DNA from: Candidatus Desulfofervidaceae bacterium
Lineage (GTDB): Bacteria > Desulfobacterota > Desulfofervidia > Desulfofervidales > Desulfofervidaceae
Assembly (NCBI GenBank): GCA_027038965.1
Contig: JALWFG010000011.1
Span: 280,288-344,287 of the forward strand
Length of the DNA: 64,000 bases
Reading direction: 5' to 3'
The notes under the pieces: model-generated
What the model was told of the DNA's origin: nothing
The model's database searches: none
The model's input: the letters and a program-made list of their open reading frames with translations, nothing else
Shown: piece after piece, positions 52,874-61,857 of the stretch
How the letters are laid out: every line of letters starts with the position of its first letter
Position numbering within the stretch: position 1 is the first letter of the stretch
Made by a program: the position numbers and the translations under genes

Positions 52874-53348
52874 CAAAAAGCTCTTGCCAAGTAGGTGTTT
52901 GAGCAAGGTGAAATAACCTTTGCAGTTTTGCTAGTGACTCCTTAGCGTTTGTAAAATGCAACTCCAATTTGTAGTCATTTCCTTCCCAACATTCAGGGGG
53001 GACAAGACGGCAACCTTCAGGTAGGTCTAAATTTTCAATCTTTTTTTGAAATAGGCCTTCAGCCTTTGTCAAGAGAGGAAAGCGTTTTTCCCTCAGAAAG
53101 CAACCAACTCTTTTCCACTTCTCCTCACGCCGCAGGGTAGAATCTTCAATTATGTCTCTTATGTCCTCCAAGATGGTGTCTATCTTCCTTTCATCCCTTG
53201 CCCTTAGGTCTAGAAGATATTCCATAAATTTTCTCTGAAGGGCGTAGGTGGGAGAAAGGCGCCTAAAAAGATTCCAGATAGCTTCTTGTTCTGAGGAGGA
53301 AAGCTCTTGAACTTGCCTTTCAATATCAGGGAACTTTTTAAACCGCAT
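52842..53348 (-). CDS. Conserved-looking hypothetical protein upstream of the SPL-like gene
   Basis: A 168-residue, mostly helical, charged protein with no signal or membrane segment. I do not recognise a domain. It contains ERKIDTILEDIRDIIED and two CxxxxG-type cysteines (GCRLVPPECWEG). Its last 32 bases overlap the radical SAM start, so they are translated together and probably work together. Confidence 0.7.
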   Translation of the reverse strand: MRFKKFPDIERQVQELSSSEQEAIWNLFRRLSPTYALQRKFMEYLLDLRARDERKIDTILEDIRDIIEDSTLRREEKWKRVGCFLREKRFPLLTKAEGLFQKKIENLDLPEGCRLVPPECWEGNDYKLELHFTNAKESLAKLQRLFHLAQTPTWQELFDEDWFEELFS

Positions 53349-53522
53349 ATCTACATTTCCTTTTTGGAATTAATATCTTTGATGGCTAGATTATCAAAAG
53401 AGCAACCAATCGTAAAGGCCGATTTATTCTGGCATTAAACTTTTCTCTCCTGGTAAAAATATTTTTATTCATGAGGCCTTCCAGAGCTCAACCACTTGGG
53501 TTACTCAACCAATAAGCCAAAT

Positions 53523-53999
53523 TCATTTCCTCAAAGTGGCGATGAGACGTTTGGGTTTCAAAAAAAGGTCTAAGGCATCATTTATGTCTTTTACTACAAT
53601 ATCCGCATTTAGCAGGGCATTGGTCGCTAAACCTTCTGTCCCCAAAATGCAGATGCCCAAAGCGGCTTCCCTAAGCATTAAGCTATCATTTACCCCATTG
53701 CCTACAGCAATGCAAAAATCAGGTCCTAACTTTTTAATGAATTGTTGTTTTTCAGTCATACCACTTTCAAGTGTTAGTTTATAAACCGTAACAGGGATTC
53801 CCTCATTTAAAAGGGTATTGGCTGTGCCTTGGGTATCGGCTGTCAGGACATAAATCTTGTCAAACAATGTTGCTAATTGGCGAAGGCGTTCCTTTGTTCC
53901 CTTTATTAAAAGGCCATCTCTAGCGATGGTGCCATTTAAATCTAAGATAAGGTATTTGGCTTCAAGCCTTCCCAAGCCAGGGATATCTATTTTAAACAT
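53523..53999 (-). CDS. HAD-family hydrolase, P-type ATPase-like soluble domain
   Basis: A 158-residue HAD protein with motif I as DLNGTIA, then VLTADTQGTA and GNGVNDSLMLREA, the pattern of soluble P-type ATPase-like phosphatases. The ATG at 53999 has GGGAGGC upstream. It is monocistronic and minus strand. Substrate unknown. Confidence 0.85.
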   Translation of the reverse strand: MFKIDIPGLGRLEAKYLILDLNGTIARDGLLIKGTKERLRQLATLFDKIYVLTADTQGTANTLLNEGIPVTVYKLTLESGMTEKQQFIKKLGPDFCIAVGNGVNDSLMLREAALGICILGTEGLATNALLNADIVVKDINDALDLFLKPKRLIATLRK

Positions 54000-54129
54000 T
54001 AATTTGCCTCCCAAAGACATTTGAGCTAGCCAAAGCTGATTTTAACCCTTGGCATTGTCAAGGTCAACGTGATATTGTAGAAAGCTTTGGTTTCATTAGA
54101 ATTAAGTGGGCTGAAGGCGAATTTTCTTG

Positions 54130-54158
54130 TTGACTTAAAAGACCTTTACATTTAAATT
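54130..54158 (+). promoter_or_regulatory. Sigma-70-type promoter of the diguanylate cyclase gene
   Basis: TTGACT and TAAATT are separated by 17 bases. The predicted start is within a few bases of the ATG at 54167, and no ribosome site is visible, so the message may be leaderless. Confidence 0.5.
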
Positions 54159-54166
54159 TAAAAAAC

Positions 54167-56590
54167 ATGGATATTTGGGAAAAAATTGCTTTAAATCGAC
54201 TGCAACAGAAAATTAAGAATTTCTTTTATCACCATTCTATCAAGGAGGAGATTTTTTATCCTTTACTTGGTTTGTTCTTTTTAGGTTTTTTTGTTTCAGC
54301 GTTTATTCTTTACTTCGGGGGGAATTATCTCTTAGAAAAAAATGCCTATCATACCTTAACTAATGAAAAGGGACGATTTTTAGACAATATTGAAGAAAAA
54401 AGAAAGTTTCTTAAGCAACTAGCCATTTTGTTAGCTAATGATGAAGTAGTCAAAGATTGTATAGCCAACAGAAATAAAGAGAAACTAAAGCGCCATATTT
54501 TTTTCATATTGAATGAATTGAAAGAAGAGGGAGAGAGTTATAGCCTTATCATAAATTTTTTCCTTACACCTACTACTCCATTTTTGAGTGCCGGAGAGGT
54601 AAGCTATGGGAAGGATATAAGAAAGCTGAGGCAAATGTCAGCCTTTTTAAATGAAAAGCATGCCTTAGCTAGTGGGTTTGAAGTCACTCAAGAGGGAATT
54701 AAATTAAAAGCAGTAGCCCCCATTTCTTATACAGGAGCTCAAAAGGACGTTACATGGATTGGCATGGTAGAATTGGCCTTGGATTTGAGAGAGATAGTAA
54801 AACGATTTCCCCTTGAAGAGAATGAAGGGATTATACTCTATCTACCTTCAAAGTTTGAAAAACTATTCAGCCATCAGGGCAATTTTTCGGAATACCCTTT
54901 CTGGACAAGCTTAAATCTTCCTTTGGAGTTATTTTCAAAATTTAAACAATCCTTGGTCAGGGCCTCGAGCAGAGGTGTAAAAATAAAACATTATTTGCTG
55001 ACTGCCTTTTCTCTGTCCGATTTCCAAGGACATGAAATTGCTCAGATTGTTCTATTAAAGGATATATATCCCTTGCTTCAACAGCGAAATTCCGTCCTTT
55101 TAGTTCTTTCATTTATGTTTTTTATTGCCTTCGCCATTACATTAGGAGTAACTTGGTTTGGCCTGAATCAAATTACGCAAAGGATCACTGAATTGAGAGA
55201 AAGCATTATTTCTCTATTAAAAGGTGATTTTTCTAAAAAGGTGCCTATCTCTTTTAAAATTCAGTGTTGGGAAATACTCAATTGCCACAATACTAATTGT
55301 CCTGTCTATAAAGACAACAATAAAGTTTGCTTTTTGGTTACTGGAGATTTGGCCCTTGTTTCGCCTTACAAAGGGAGTTGTCAATTTTTAAAAAAATATG
55401 GTACTTGCCAAAACTGCCCTGTAATGATTAAGAGGACTAAAAATGAGATGAAAAGTTTAATCTGTTGGTATAATGACCTTTTTGACACCCTTGCCAGTTT
55501 CTTTAATAAGATAAACCATAGGTTGTCCGAGATGTTAAACAATCCTCAAAATGAAGAAACTGAGTCCCTGATTTTGCGCGTGGAACAAATTGTGAATGAA
55601 ATGCTTCAAATGACCCGTTTTCGAGAGACACTAGAAACATTTCGGGACAAAGAAGAGATATATCAATATCTGAAATGGTTCCTATTATTCCATTTCAAAA
55701 TCAATAATTTTATTATCTATGAGGTAAACAATAGTGAAAATAGGTTTGAGATAGTAGTAAATGAGGGAAGAGAATATCCCAACAAAATTTTTCCCGATTT
55801 ACTATTGGATTGCAACCTTTGTCCAGTAAAGAGAAACAGTCAACCTTTATCATCCTTGGACTATCCTAATGTATGTGCTTATGCCTATATTGACTCCAAA
55901 GACTTTTTTCATTATTGTCTTCCTATAATGATGGGAGGGCGTGTGGGAGCAGTATTAAAGATGGTAATTAAAAAAGAGAGAGCTGAGGAAATTCAAAGGA
56001 AAATACCTTTCATTCGTAAATATTTAGAAGAAGTAGCCCCTATTCTTGAGGCCAAAAGGGCATTGGCAGTAGCAAGACAGCAAGCATTAAGAGATCAATT
56101 GACAGGACTTTACAACCGCCGTTTTATGGATGAATACCTTGTCAAATGGAATCTTTTGTTAAGAAGACAGCGAGGGAAAGCCTCTGTTTTGATGTTAGAT
56201 TTGGATCATTTTAAAAAGATTAATGACACCTATGGCCATCATACAGGAGATTTGGTTTTGAAGAAATTGGCCTATATTTTACAAACAAATTTAAGGGCAT
56301 CTGATTTAATCTTTCGTTATGGAGGCGAAGAGATTTTGGTATTTTTGCCAGAAGCGACCAAAAAAGATGCAATAGCTATTGCCGAAAAACTACGGCGGGC
56401 TGTGGAAATAGCTGAGTTTGAAATTTCTAGTCAAAGAAAGATTAAGATTACAATTAGTGTTGGTGTAGCCTCTTATCCTGATGATAGTGATGAGCTTCAA
56501 GAGGTGATAAAATTGGCCGATAAGGCCCTATATGTAGCCAAACAAGAAGGAAGGAATCGAGTAGTTTCCTATAAGGTTGAATCTGGATAG
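54167..56590 (+). CDS. Membrane diguanylate cyclase with periplasmic sensor and Cys-rich cassette
   Basis: An 807-residue c-di-GMP synthase. Two transmembrane helices (about 32-52 and 308-330) flank a periplasmic sensor of some 250 residues. A cytoplasmic cysteine-rich cassette follows: CWEILNCHNTNCPVY, then a C and a CQNCP group near residue 415. A GAF-like region with two more CxxC-type groups comes next, then a GGDEF domain (DQLTGLYNRRFMDE, RYGGEEILVFLP) that looks active. The cassette may hold a metal or sense redox state. It heads a plus-strand signalling operon. Confidence 0.88.
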   Translation: MDIWEKIALNRLQQKIKNFFYHHSIKEEIFYPLLGLFFLGFFVSAFILYFGGNYLLEKNAYHTLTNEKGRFLDNIEEKRKFLKQLAILLANDEVVKDCIANRNKEKLKRHIFFILNELKEEGESYSLIINFFLTPTTPFLSAGEVSYGKDIRKLRQMSAFLNEKHALASGFEVTQEGIKLKAVAPISYTGAQKDVTWIGMVELALDLREIVKRFPLEENEGIILYLPSKFEKLFSHQGNFSEYPFWTSLNLPLELFSKFKQSLVRASSRGVKIKHYLLTAFSLSDFQGHEIAQIVLLKDIYPLLQQRNSVLLVLSFMFFIAFAITLGVTWFGLNQITQRITELRESIISLLKGDFSKKVPISFKIQCWEILNCHNTNCPVYKDNNKVCFLVTGDLALVSPYKGSCQFLKKYGTCQNCPVMIKRTKNEMKSLICWYNDLFDTLASFFNKINHRLSEMLNNPQNEETESLILRVEQIVNEMLQMTRFRETLETFRDKEEIYQYLKWFLLFHFKINNFIIYEVNNSENRFEIVVNEGREYPNKIFPDLLLDCNLCPVKRNSQPLSSLDYPNVCAYAYIDSKDFFHYCLPIMMGGRVGAVLKMVIKKERAEEIQRKIPFIRKYLEEVAPILEAKRALAVARQQALRDQLTGLYNRRFMDEYLVKWNLLLRRQRGKASVLMLDLDHFKKINDTYGHHTGDLVLKKLAYILQTNLRASDLIFRYGGEEILVFLPEATKKDAIAIAEKLRRAVEIAEFEISSQRKIKITISVGVASYPDDSDELQEVIKLADKALYVAKQEGRNRVVSYKVESG

Positions 56591-56625
56591 GATAGAAGTA
56601 TGCAATGTAATTATAAGAAGCCGAA

Positions 56626-56994
56626 ATGGAGATGCTTATGGCCTGTATCCCATTAGAAAAGGCAAAGTCTGGGATGAAATTAGCAGAAGATGTTTATAAT
56701 CATGGCGGGAAAGTAGTGCTTTGTAAAAAAGGTACCCTATTGACTGAGGCGATTATCCAGCGTCTTGTAAATATGGGAGTGGAGAAAATTGTTATTGAAG
56801 AATCGCTTTCAACCCAGGAAATGAGACAACTCATAGACGAGAAAATGAGATTGATTGAAGAGGCATTTTCAGGCAAGGACTCTGAGTGTATGCAGATGCT
56901 TAAAGAGGCATTTCTAGATTTTTGGAGAAACAAATTTGAAATTTCAAGCCCTTCAATAGAGGTCCAAGATGGAAAAGAAGCAGAGGCCTGCTGA
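56626..56994 (+). CDS. Small DUF3391-like protein
   Basis: A 122-residue protein resembling the domain found ahead of HD-GYP phosphodiesterases: IPLEKAKSGMKLAEDVYNHGG, then LCKKGTLLTEAIIQRL. It occurs here on its own with a helical C-terminal tail. Its end overlaps the HDOD gene by 26 bases, suggesting joint translation. Confidence 0.7.
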   Translation: MEMLMACIPLEKAKSGMKLAEDVYNHGGKVVLCKKGTLLTEAIIQRLVNMGVEKIVIEESLSTQEMRQLIDEKMRLIEEAFSGKDSECMQMLKEAFLDFWRNKFEISSPSIEVQDGKEAEAC

Positions 56995-57805
56995 TATCCT
57001 TTTATTAAAGGAACGTTTATTAGAAAAATTGCCTGCTATTCCTAAGGTGGTGCAAGAAGCATGGAAGCTTATAGAAAAAGGTAATGTCTCTCCTTCTGTA
57101 ATTGGTGAGGTAATTGGAAGAGATATGACCTTAAGTGCTAAGGTTTTGAGATTAGTTAATTCCCCATTCTATGGATTTCCTAACCGTATTGGGTCTTTAA
57201 AACATGCCATTGTTTTGCTGGGGTTGGATACTATCAAAGGGCTTCTTATTAGTACCGTAGTATTTGGCAAGGTTACTCAAGAGATAAAGGAACTTTGGGC
57301 TCATGCCTGCGACTGTGCTACTACGGCAGGAATTATTGCCCGGGTTTTGAATATTAAGGAAGCTGATGAATTAACAGTTTCAGGGCTCTTACACGATATG
57401 GGAAAGGTAGTGATTAAAAACTATTTTCCTGAATTGGATGCGAAGATCCAAAAGGTAAAAAGAAGAAATAACTGTACCGACCGCGAGGCCGAAAAGGAAG
57501 TCTTAGGCGTCTCTCATGATGACATTAATGGATGGATGGCTGAAAAATGGCACTTTCCAGCTACTTTAAAGGAAGGGCTAATCTATCACCATCAAGTTAA
57601 GAAGGCGATTAAATACCCTATTTTTGCGGCAGTGATTAGTTTGGCTGATATTTTATCTCATATTTACCGATTAAAGTTTGGCCAATGTCTTCCGATAGTG
57701 GAAGATGAAGTTTGCCATATCCTCAAGCTTAACCCTAAAATTATAACAAAAATTATTTCGGAAATGGACAAATCATTATATACCTTTGATTGGGATGAGA
57801 TTTGA
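56969..57805 (+). CDS. HDOD-domain signalling protein
   Basis: A 278-residue HDOD protein (LPAIPKVVQEAWKLIE, SAKVLRLVNSPFYGF, GLLHDMGKVV), paralogous to that at 50900. It lies between the DUF3391-like gene and a GGDEF gene, overlapping both. It probably works as a non-enzymatic partner in the c-di-GMP circuit. Confidence 0.88.
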   Translation: MEKKQRPADILLLKERLLEKLPAIPKVVQEAWKLIEKGNVSPSVIGEVIGRDMTLSAKVLRLVNSPFYGFPNRIGSLKHAIVLLGLDTIKGLLISTVVFGKVTQEIKELWAHACDCATTAGIIARVLNIKEADELTVSGLLHDMGKVVIKNYFPELDAKIQKVKRRNNCTDREAEKEVLGVSHDDINGWMAEKWHFPATLKEGLIYHHQVKKAIKYPIFAAVISLADILSHIYRLKFGQCLPIVEDEVCHILKLNPKIITKIISEMDKSLYTFDWDEI

Positions 57806-58743
57806 TGGAAGTTTCTAAAAAGGATTTCTTTTTATTTGTAAAAGATAGGCATTTTTTTCAGACCTGTTTGGGAAAGATAGGATTAAGAGGATTATTTTGT
57901 CAAGATGAGAAGGAGCTAATAGAGAATGTATATAACGAGATTCCCGAAGGTATTGTTATTGATTTAGAGCTTACATTTGGAGTTTCGGCAGAATATGTCT
58001 TAAAATCTATTAAAAAAATTAACTTTCTTCTGGAAGTTCCTGTGCTTATTGTTTGTTCTAAGGGAAAATTAGCCCAATTGGACTTTGGAAAGCTGGATAT
58101 AGATGATTTCTTGGTGCGCCCTTTAGAGGAAGTTATCTGTATAAAGATGCTGGAGCTTATAAAAACGAGGTCAAAACGGACGCTAGATGCCAATCCATTA
58201 ACCAAACTTCCTGGAAATACAAGTATTATTTCTAAAATTCAGACTTTAATAGAGGAAAAAAAGGATTTTGCCTTAGGATATGTGGATTTAAACTATTTTA
58301 AAGCCTATAATGACAGATATGGATTCCTTCGAGGAGATGAGGTGATCAAAATGTTGGCTCGGATCTTAGTCAACTTGGTTAATCAAATTCCGGGAGATTC
58401 CTTTGTCGGCCATATTGGCGGAGATGACTTTGTATTTATTGTTTCCCCAATGTATGCTCAAAATCTGGCCAGGCAAATTATTTCCTTTTTTGACGAGATT
58501 ATTCCTTCATTTTACGATGAAGAAGACCTCCAATTGGGCAAAATTACTTCTAAAGATAGACAGGGTAAGGTGAGAGAATTTCCTATTATGACCGTTGGAA
58601 TTGCGATTGTGCTTAATACTGATAAGTATCGTTTCAGGCATTATGGTGAAGTGGCCAGAGTGGCTGCTGAGCTAAAAAAGTTTGTTAAAAAAAATAGGCA
58701 CATAAGCTCTTATATTATTGATAGACGTTCCTATCAAGAATAA
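57805..58743 (+). CDS. Diguanylate cyclase with receiver-like N-terminus
   Basis: A 312-residue protein. The first 120 residues resemble a receiver fold (GIVIDLELTFG with a possible phospho-acceptor Asp). The GGDEF domain has IGGDDFVFIV, an intact active-site variant, but the insertion SKDRQGKVREF and DEEDLQLG loop are unusual. It starts at TGATG, coupled to the HDOD gene. It could be a c-di-GMP or cyclic-AMP-GMP synthase; the D at the specificity position is the normal one for c-di-GMP. Confidence 0.83.
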   Translation: MEVSKKDFFLFVKDRHFFQTCLGKIGLRGLFCQDEKELIENVYNEIPEGIVIDLELTFGVSAEYVLKSIKKINFLLEVPVLIVCSKGKLAQLDFGKLDIDDFLVRPLEEVICIKMLELIKTRSKRTLDANPLTKLPGNTSIISKIQTLIEEKKDFALGYVDLNYFKAYNDRYGFLRGDEVIKMLARILVNLVNQIPGDSFVGHIGGDDFVFIVSPMYAQNLARQIISFFDEIIPSFYDEEDLQLGKITSKDRQGKVREFPIMTVGIAIVLNTDKYRFRHYGEVARVAAELKKFVKKNRHISSYIIDRRSYQE

Positions 58744-58746
58744 TCC

Positions 58747-58779
58747 TTTCCTTCCAATTTCCTTCCAAATTAACCAAAA
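58747..58779 (+). promoter_or_regulatory. 11-base tandem repeats upstream of the porin gene
   Basis: TTTCCTTCCAA occurs twice head to tail (58747-58757 and 58758-58768) and is followed by a diverged third copy. An 11-base direct repeat is typical of OmpR/PhoB-family binding sites, here about 85 bases ahead of the porin ATG. Confidence 0.42.
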
Positions 58780-58862
58780 TTAAACACTTCTTTTATTTTC
58801 CCTTCATTCTTTTTATCTAAAACCCCATGCCAAGAGAAAAATAAATAAAATAGGAGGGAATT

Positions 58863-59984
58863 ATGAAACAGAGGTGGTTGGCTTTAGTGATTCTATGTTT
58901 GTGTTTTGGGGTAAATGTAAATGCTGCGAGGGCCGAATATGTGGACTTGCCTCCTGGACTTCAGGGAATAAAGATTGGGGCCCTTTGGTATCTAGACTAT
59001 CGAGTTGGAAAAACAAAGGGAGAAAGTGCAAATGGCTTTAGTATTACCCGAGGCTATATTAATTTGAAAAAGGAAATTACACCTTGGCTGAGGGTTAGAG
59101 TCACCCCTGACGTAACTCGAGCCTCAAACGGGGATGTCAATGTCAGAATTAAGTATCTTTATGCCCGAATTTACTTTCCTGCTCTAGGCTTCTTGACCAA
59201 TAACTTCATTGAGTTTGGTCAAATTCATTTCCCTTGGTTGGATTTTAAAGAGGCCATAAATGGCTATCGCTGTCAAGGAACGATGCTTCAAGAGAGAAAT
59301 CATATCTTTAATTCTGCAGACCAGGGGATTGCTTGGTTTGGTTATTTAGGTGGCGAAATGCCAGCAGATTATAAAAAGGAAGTAGATAAACATTATGCTG
59401 GGCGTTATGGAAGTTTCTCTATAGGCGTATTTAATGGTTCTGGGTATCATAGTGCCGAGAAGAACAACAACAAGGCCTTGGAAGGCCGTATTACCATTAG
59501 GCCCTTGCCTGATAATAAATATTTAAGAGGTTTGCAATTTTCTTATTTTGGCATCTATGGAAAGGGCAACCTATCAGACAAACCGGGTGAGGCTGATTAT
59601 TATGGGAATAAAGGCTTTACCGCTCTTCCTGACTGGTATGTGAACACCTTTTATGTAAGCTATGAGACCCATTTGTATACCTTCACCTTTACCTATGCCC
59701 GAGATAAGGGACGCCAAGATGGTAAGGATGAGAACAACAAACATGGTTTTTCATGGTTTGCCAAGGTGAAGATGCCCTTCTATGAAAGGATAGAACTCAT
59801 TGGCCGTTATGATATCTGGGATCCAAATTTGAACCAGACTAGGGATATAGAAAGACGATTGATTACTGGAATAAGCTATCGGCTTTACAAAAATAACTTG
59901 CTTCTGATCGATTATGAAAGACTTTTTAGGGAGGCTCAACCTGATGATTATTTTGTTCAAGCGGTATTGCAGATAAGTTTTTAA
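58863..59984 (+). CDS. Outer-membrane porin, phosphate-selective-porin-like
   Basis: A 373-residue outer-membrane protein with a signal peptide (cut near ARAEY), a barrel of alternating strands and a terminal Phe (VLQISF). Segments such as GFSITRGYINLKKEITPWL and EFGQIHFPW resemble the OprP/OprO-like porin group. Substrate cannot be told from sequence; the tandem repeats upstream would suit phosphate control. AGGAGGGAATT lies before the ATG. Confidence 0.82.
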   Translation: MKQRWLALVILCLCFGVNVNAARAEYVDLPPGLQGIKIGALWYLDYRVGKTKGESANGFSITRGYINLKKEITPWLRVRVTPDVTRASNGDVNVRIKYLYARIYFPALGFLTNNFIEFGQIHFPWLDFKEAINGYRCQGTMLQERNHIFNSADQGIAWFGYLGGEMPADYKKEVDKHYAGRYGSFSIGVFNGSGYHSAEKNNNKALEGRITIRPLPDNKYLRGLQFSYFGIYGKGNLSDKPGEADYYGNKGFTALPDWYVNTFYVSYETHLYTFTFTYARDKGRQDGKDENNKHGFSWFAKVKMPFYERIELIGRYDIWDPNLNQTRDIERRLITGISYRLYKNNLLLIDYERLFREAQPDDYFVQAVLQISF

Positions 59985-60018
59985 AATTTTCAAGGTTGAG
60001 CAGCTTTGTAAAAGATCC

Positions 60019-60044
60019 AAGCGGTCTGCCTTAGGCGGCCGCTT
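60019..60044 (+). terminator. Possible terminator after the porin gene
   Basis: AAGCGG/CCGCTT arms with an inner GCC/GGC pair make a hairpin 35 bases after the porin stop. The tail has only a short T-rich run, so it is weak. Confidence 0.4.
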
Positions 60045-60070
60045 TCCTATCTTTTCAGCTCAAAAATCTC

Positions 60071-60098
60071 TTGCTCTTTTTGCAAAAATAGTTATTAT
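60071..60098 (+). promoter_or_regulatory. Possible promoter of the response regulator gene
   Basis: TTGCTC and TATTAT are 16 bases apart, about 30 bases ahead of the ATG at 60131. Confidence 0.4.
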
Positions 60099-60130
60099 AA
60101 AGTATCTCTGTTATTGGAGAATTAAATAAA

Positions 60131-60535
60131 ATGGAAAGACAAATGCAAGGGAACATTAAGAGGATATTGGTAATGGACGATGAGGGAATGGTTAGGGAAG
60201 TGGTAGGTGAAATGTTGAAATTGCTTGGATATGAAGTAGACTTTGCGACAGAGGGAGAAGAAGCCATTGAAAAATATAAAGTGGCCCTGAAAAAGGGACA
60301 GCCTTTTGATGTGGTAATTTTAGATTTAACGGTTTCTTGTGGTTTGGATGGACAACAGACTATCTTTAAGCTTTTGGAAGTTGACCCTAATGTGAAGGCA
60401 GTTGTTTCTAGTGGATATGCCAGAGATAACATCATGATCGATCATAAAAAATATGGATTCAAGGCCGCATTGCCCAAGCCGTTTCGCATAGAAGAGCTAA
60501 AAAAGACCTTGGCAGAATTGGAACAATCTGATTGA
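60131..60535 (+). CDS. Stand-alone response regulator receiver protein
   Basis: A 134-residue CheY-like receiver with no output domain. The acidic pair is in LVMDDEG, the phospho-acceptor Asp in VILDLT and the lysine in LPKPF. It matches the single-domain receivers common in signalling-rich Desulfobacterota. The partner kinase is not in the window. Confidence 0.9.
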   Translation: MERQMQGNIKRILVMDDEGMVREVVGEMLKLLGYEVDFATEGEEAIEKYKVALKKGQPFDVVILDLTVSCGLDGQQTIFKLLEVDPNVKAVVSSGYARDNIMIDHKKYGFKAALPKPFRIEELKKTLAELEQSD

Positions 60536-60547
60536 GCCTGGCAGCGC

Positions 60548-61297
60548 ATGTTTGGGTGTTATGATGAGATAGCTCATCTTTATGATAGCGAATTTCCCTT
60601 TGAAGAGGATCTCAATTTTTACCTCAAATTTCTTCCTTTACCTCCAAGCTTAGTTTTGGAACTTGGATGTGGAACAGGTCGAATTTCCATACCTTTAGCC
60701 CGTAAGGGATATCGGGTAGTGGGAATTGATATTTCAATACCGATGTTAAAACACGCCAAACAAAAGAGCAAAAAAGGATTGCTTCCTTTTTATCCTGTTT
60801 GTATGGATGTAGAGTGTATAGGATTTAAAAAAAGGTTTGATTGTATTTTGATGCCCTTTGGAGTTTTGCATTTTGTAAGGGGTGCTAAACAGAGATGTGT
60901 GCTTTTTAAGCAGGCCTTTTCTCTTCTCAATCATTCGGGAAGGTTGTTGATAGACCTGTTTAATAGTTCCTTTCCAAGTCAGACAAAAAGGGAGTTTAAA
61001 AAGGAATTTACTTACAAAAAGGCGGGTACCCTTATAGTCAAACACACTAAAGAAGTTTTTCAAAATAACCAAATTATAGTGAGACAAACTTATTACGAAT
61101 ATGAGTATGGTACATTTCACCCAAAAAACATTTATAAGAATTTTTTTATCTTGACCTTAGTTACTTTGCCAGAACTAGAAAAAGAACTTTTAGAAACAGG
61201 GTTTTGGATCGAAGAAAAATTTGGGGATTATGCCCAAAATGCCTTTTCAATTCAAACTAGCCCCCGACTTTTAGTTGTGGCTCGTCCCCTTGTCTAA
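60548..61297 (+). CDS. Class I SAM-dependent methyltransferase
   Basis: A 249-residue methyltransferase. Motif I is LELGCGTGRISIPLARKG, followed by VVGIDIS and PVCMDVECI. The substrate is unknown. It starts 13 bases after the response regulator stop and may be co-transcribed with it. Confidence 0.85.
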   Translation: MFGCYDEIAHLYDSEFPFEEDLNFYLKFLPLPPSLVLELGCGTGRISIPLARKGYRVVGIDISIPMLKHAKQKSKKGLLPFYPVCMDVECIGFKKRFDCILMPFGVLHFVRGAKQRCVLFKQAFSLLNHSGRLLIDLFNSSFPSQTKREFKKEFTYKKAGTLIVKHTKEVFQNNQIIVRQTYYEYEYGTFHPKNIYKNFFILTLVTLPELEKELLETGFWIEEKFGDYAQNAFSIQTSPRLLVVARPLV

Positions 61298-61323
61298 ACA
61301 TATCTTTGCTGATATAAAAAGGC

Positions 61324-61857
61324 ATGTCATTCAGCGATATTATAAAAGAAGCATCTTCTAAGGATTGGTCCTTAGAGCTCTTTACAAAAAGGGTGATTAT
61401 ATTGGGTTGTGGGAATGTGCTTTTTGGGGATGATGGCTTTGGTCCCCAAGTGATAGACCATTTGTTGACAAATTATGATTTACCGCCAGATGTTTATGCC
61501 CTTGATGTAGGGACTAGCGTTCGCAACATTCTGTTTGATTTTATTTTAAGCCCTCAAAAACCCCAGAAGGTTATCTTGATAGATGCTATTCAGGTAGAAG
61601 GCAAAAGGCCAGGTGAAATTTTTGAGATTGACATAGATAAGGTTCCTGTAGAGAAGATTCCCAGTTTTTCGGTTCACGAAGGGCCAACACTTAATTTTTT
61701 GCAAGAGCTTAAAAATTTTGGCCAGATGCGAATTCATGTTGTTGTGGCTCAGGCAAAAGAAATCCCTGAGATTGTAAAACCGGGACTTTCTTCTGAAGTG
61801 CAAGTGGCAATTCCTAAAGCATGTGAATACTTGAAAAGGTTTTGGCAGAAAACCTAG
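61324..61857 (+). CDS. Hydrogenase maturation protease
   Basis: A 177-residue endopeptidase of the HyaD/HycI/FrcD family that trims the large subunit of [NiFe]-hydrogenase after nickel insertion. GCGNVLFGDDGFGPQVI holds the metal-binding Asp, and VHEGPTLNF matches the F420-type subgroup. No hydrogenase gene is in the window, so its target lies elsewhere. Its stop overlaps that of the convergent PEP carboxylase gene. Confidence 0.88.
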   Translation: MSFSDIIKEASSKDWSLELFTKRVIILGCGNVLFGDDGFGPQVIDHLLTNYDLPPDVYALDVGTSVRNILFDFILSPQKPQKVILIDAIQVEGKRPGEIFEIDIDKVPVEKIPSFSVHEGPTLNFLQELKNFGQMRIHVVVAQAKEIPEIVKPGLSSEVQVAIPKACEYLKRFWQKT

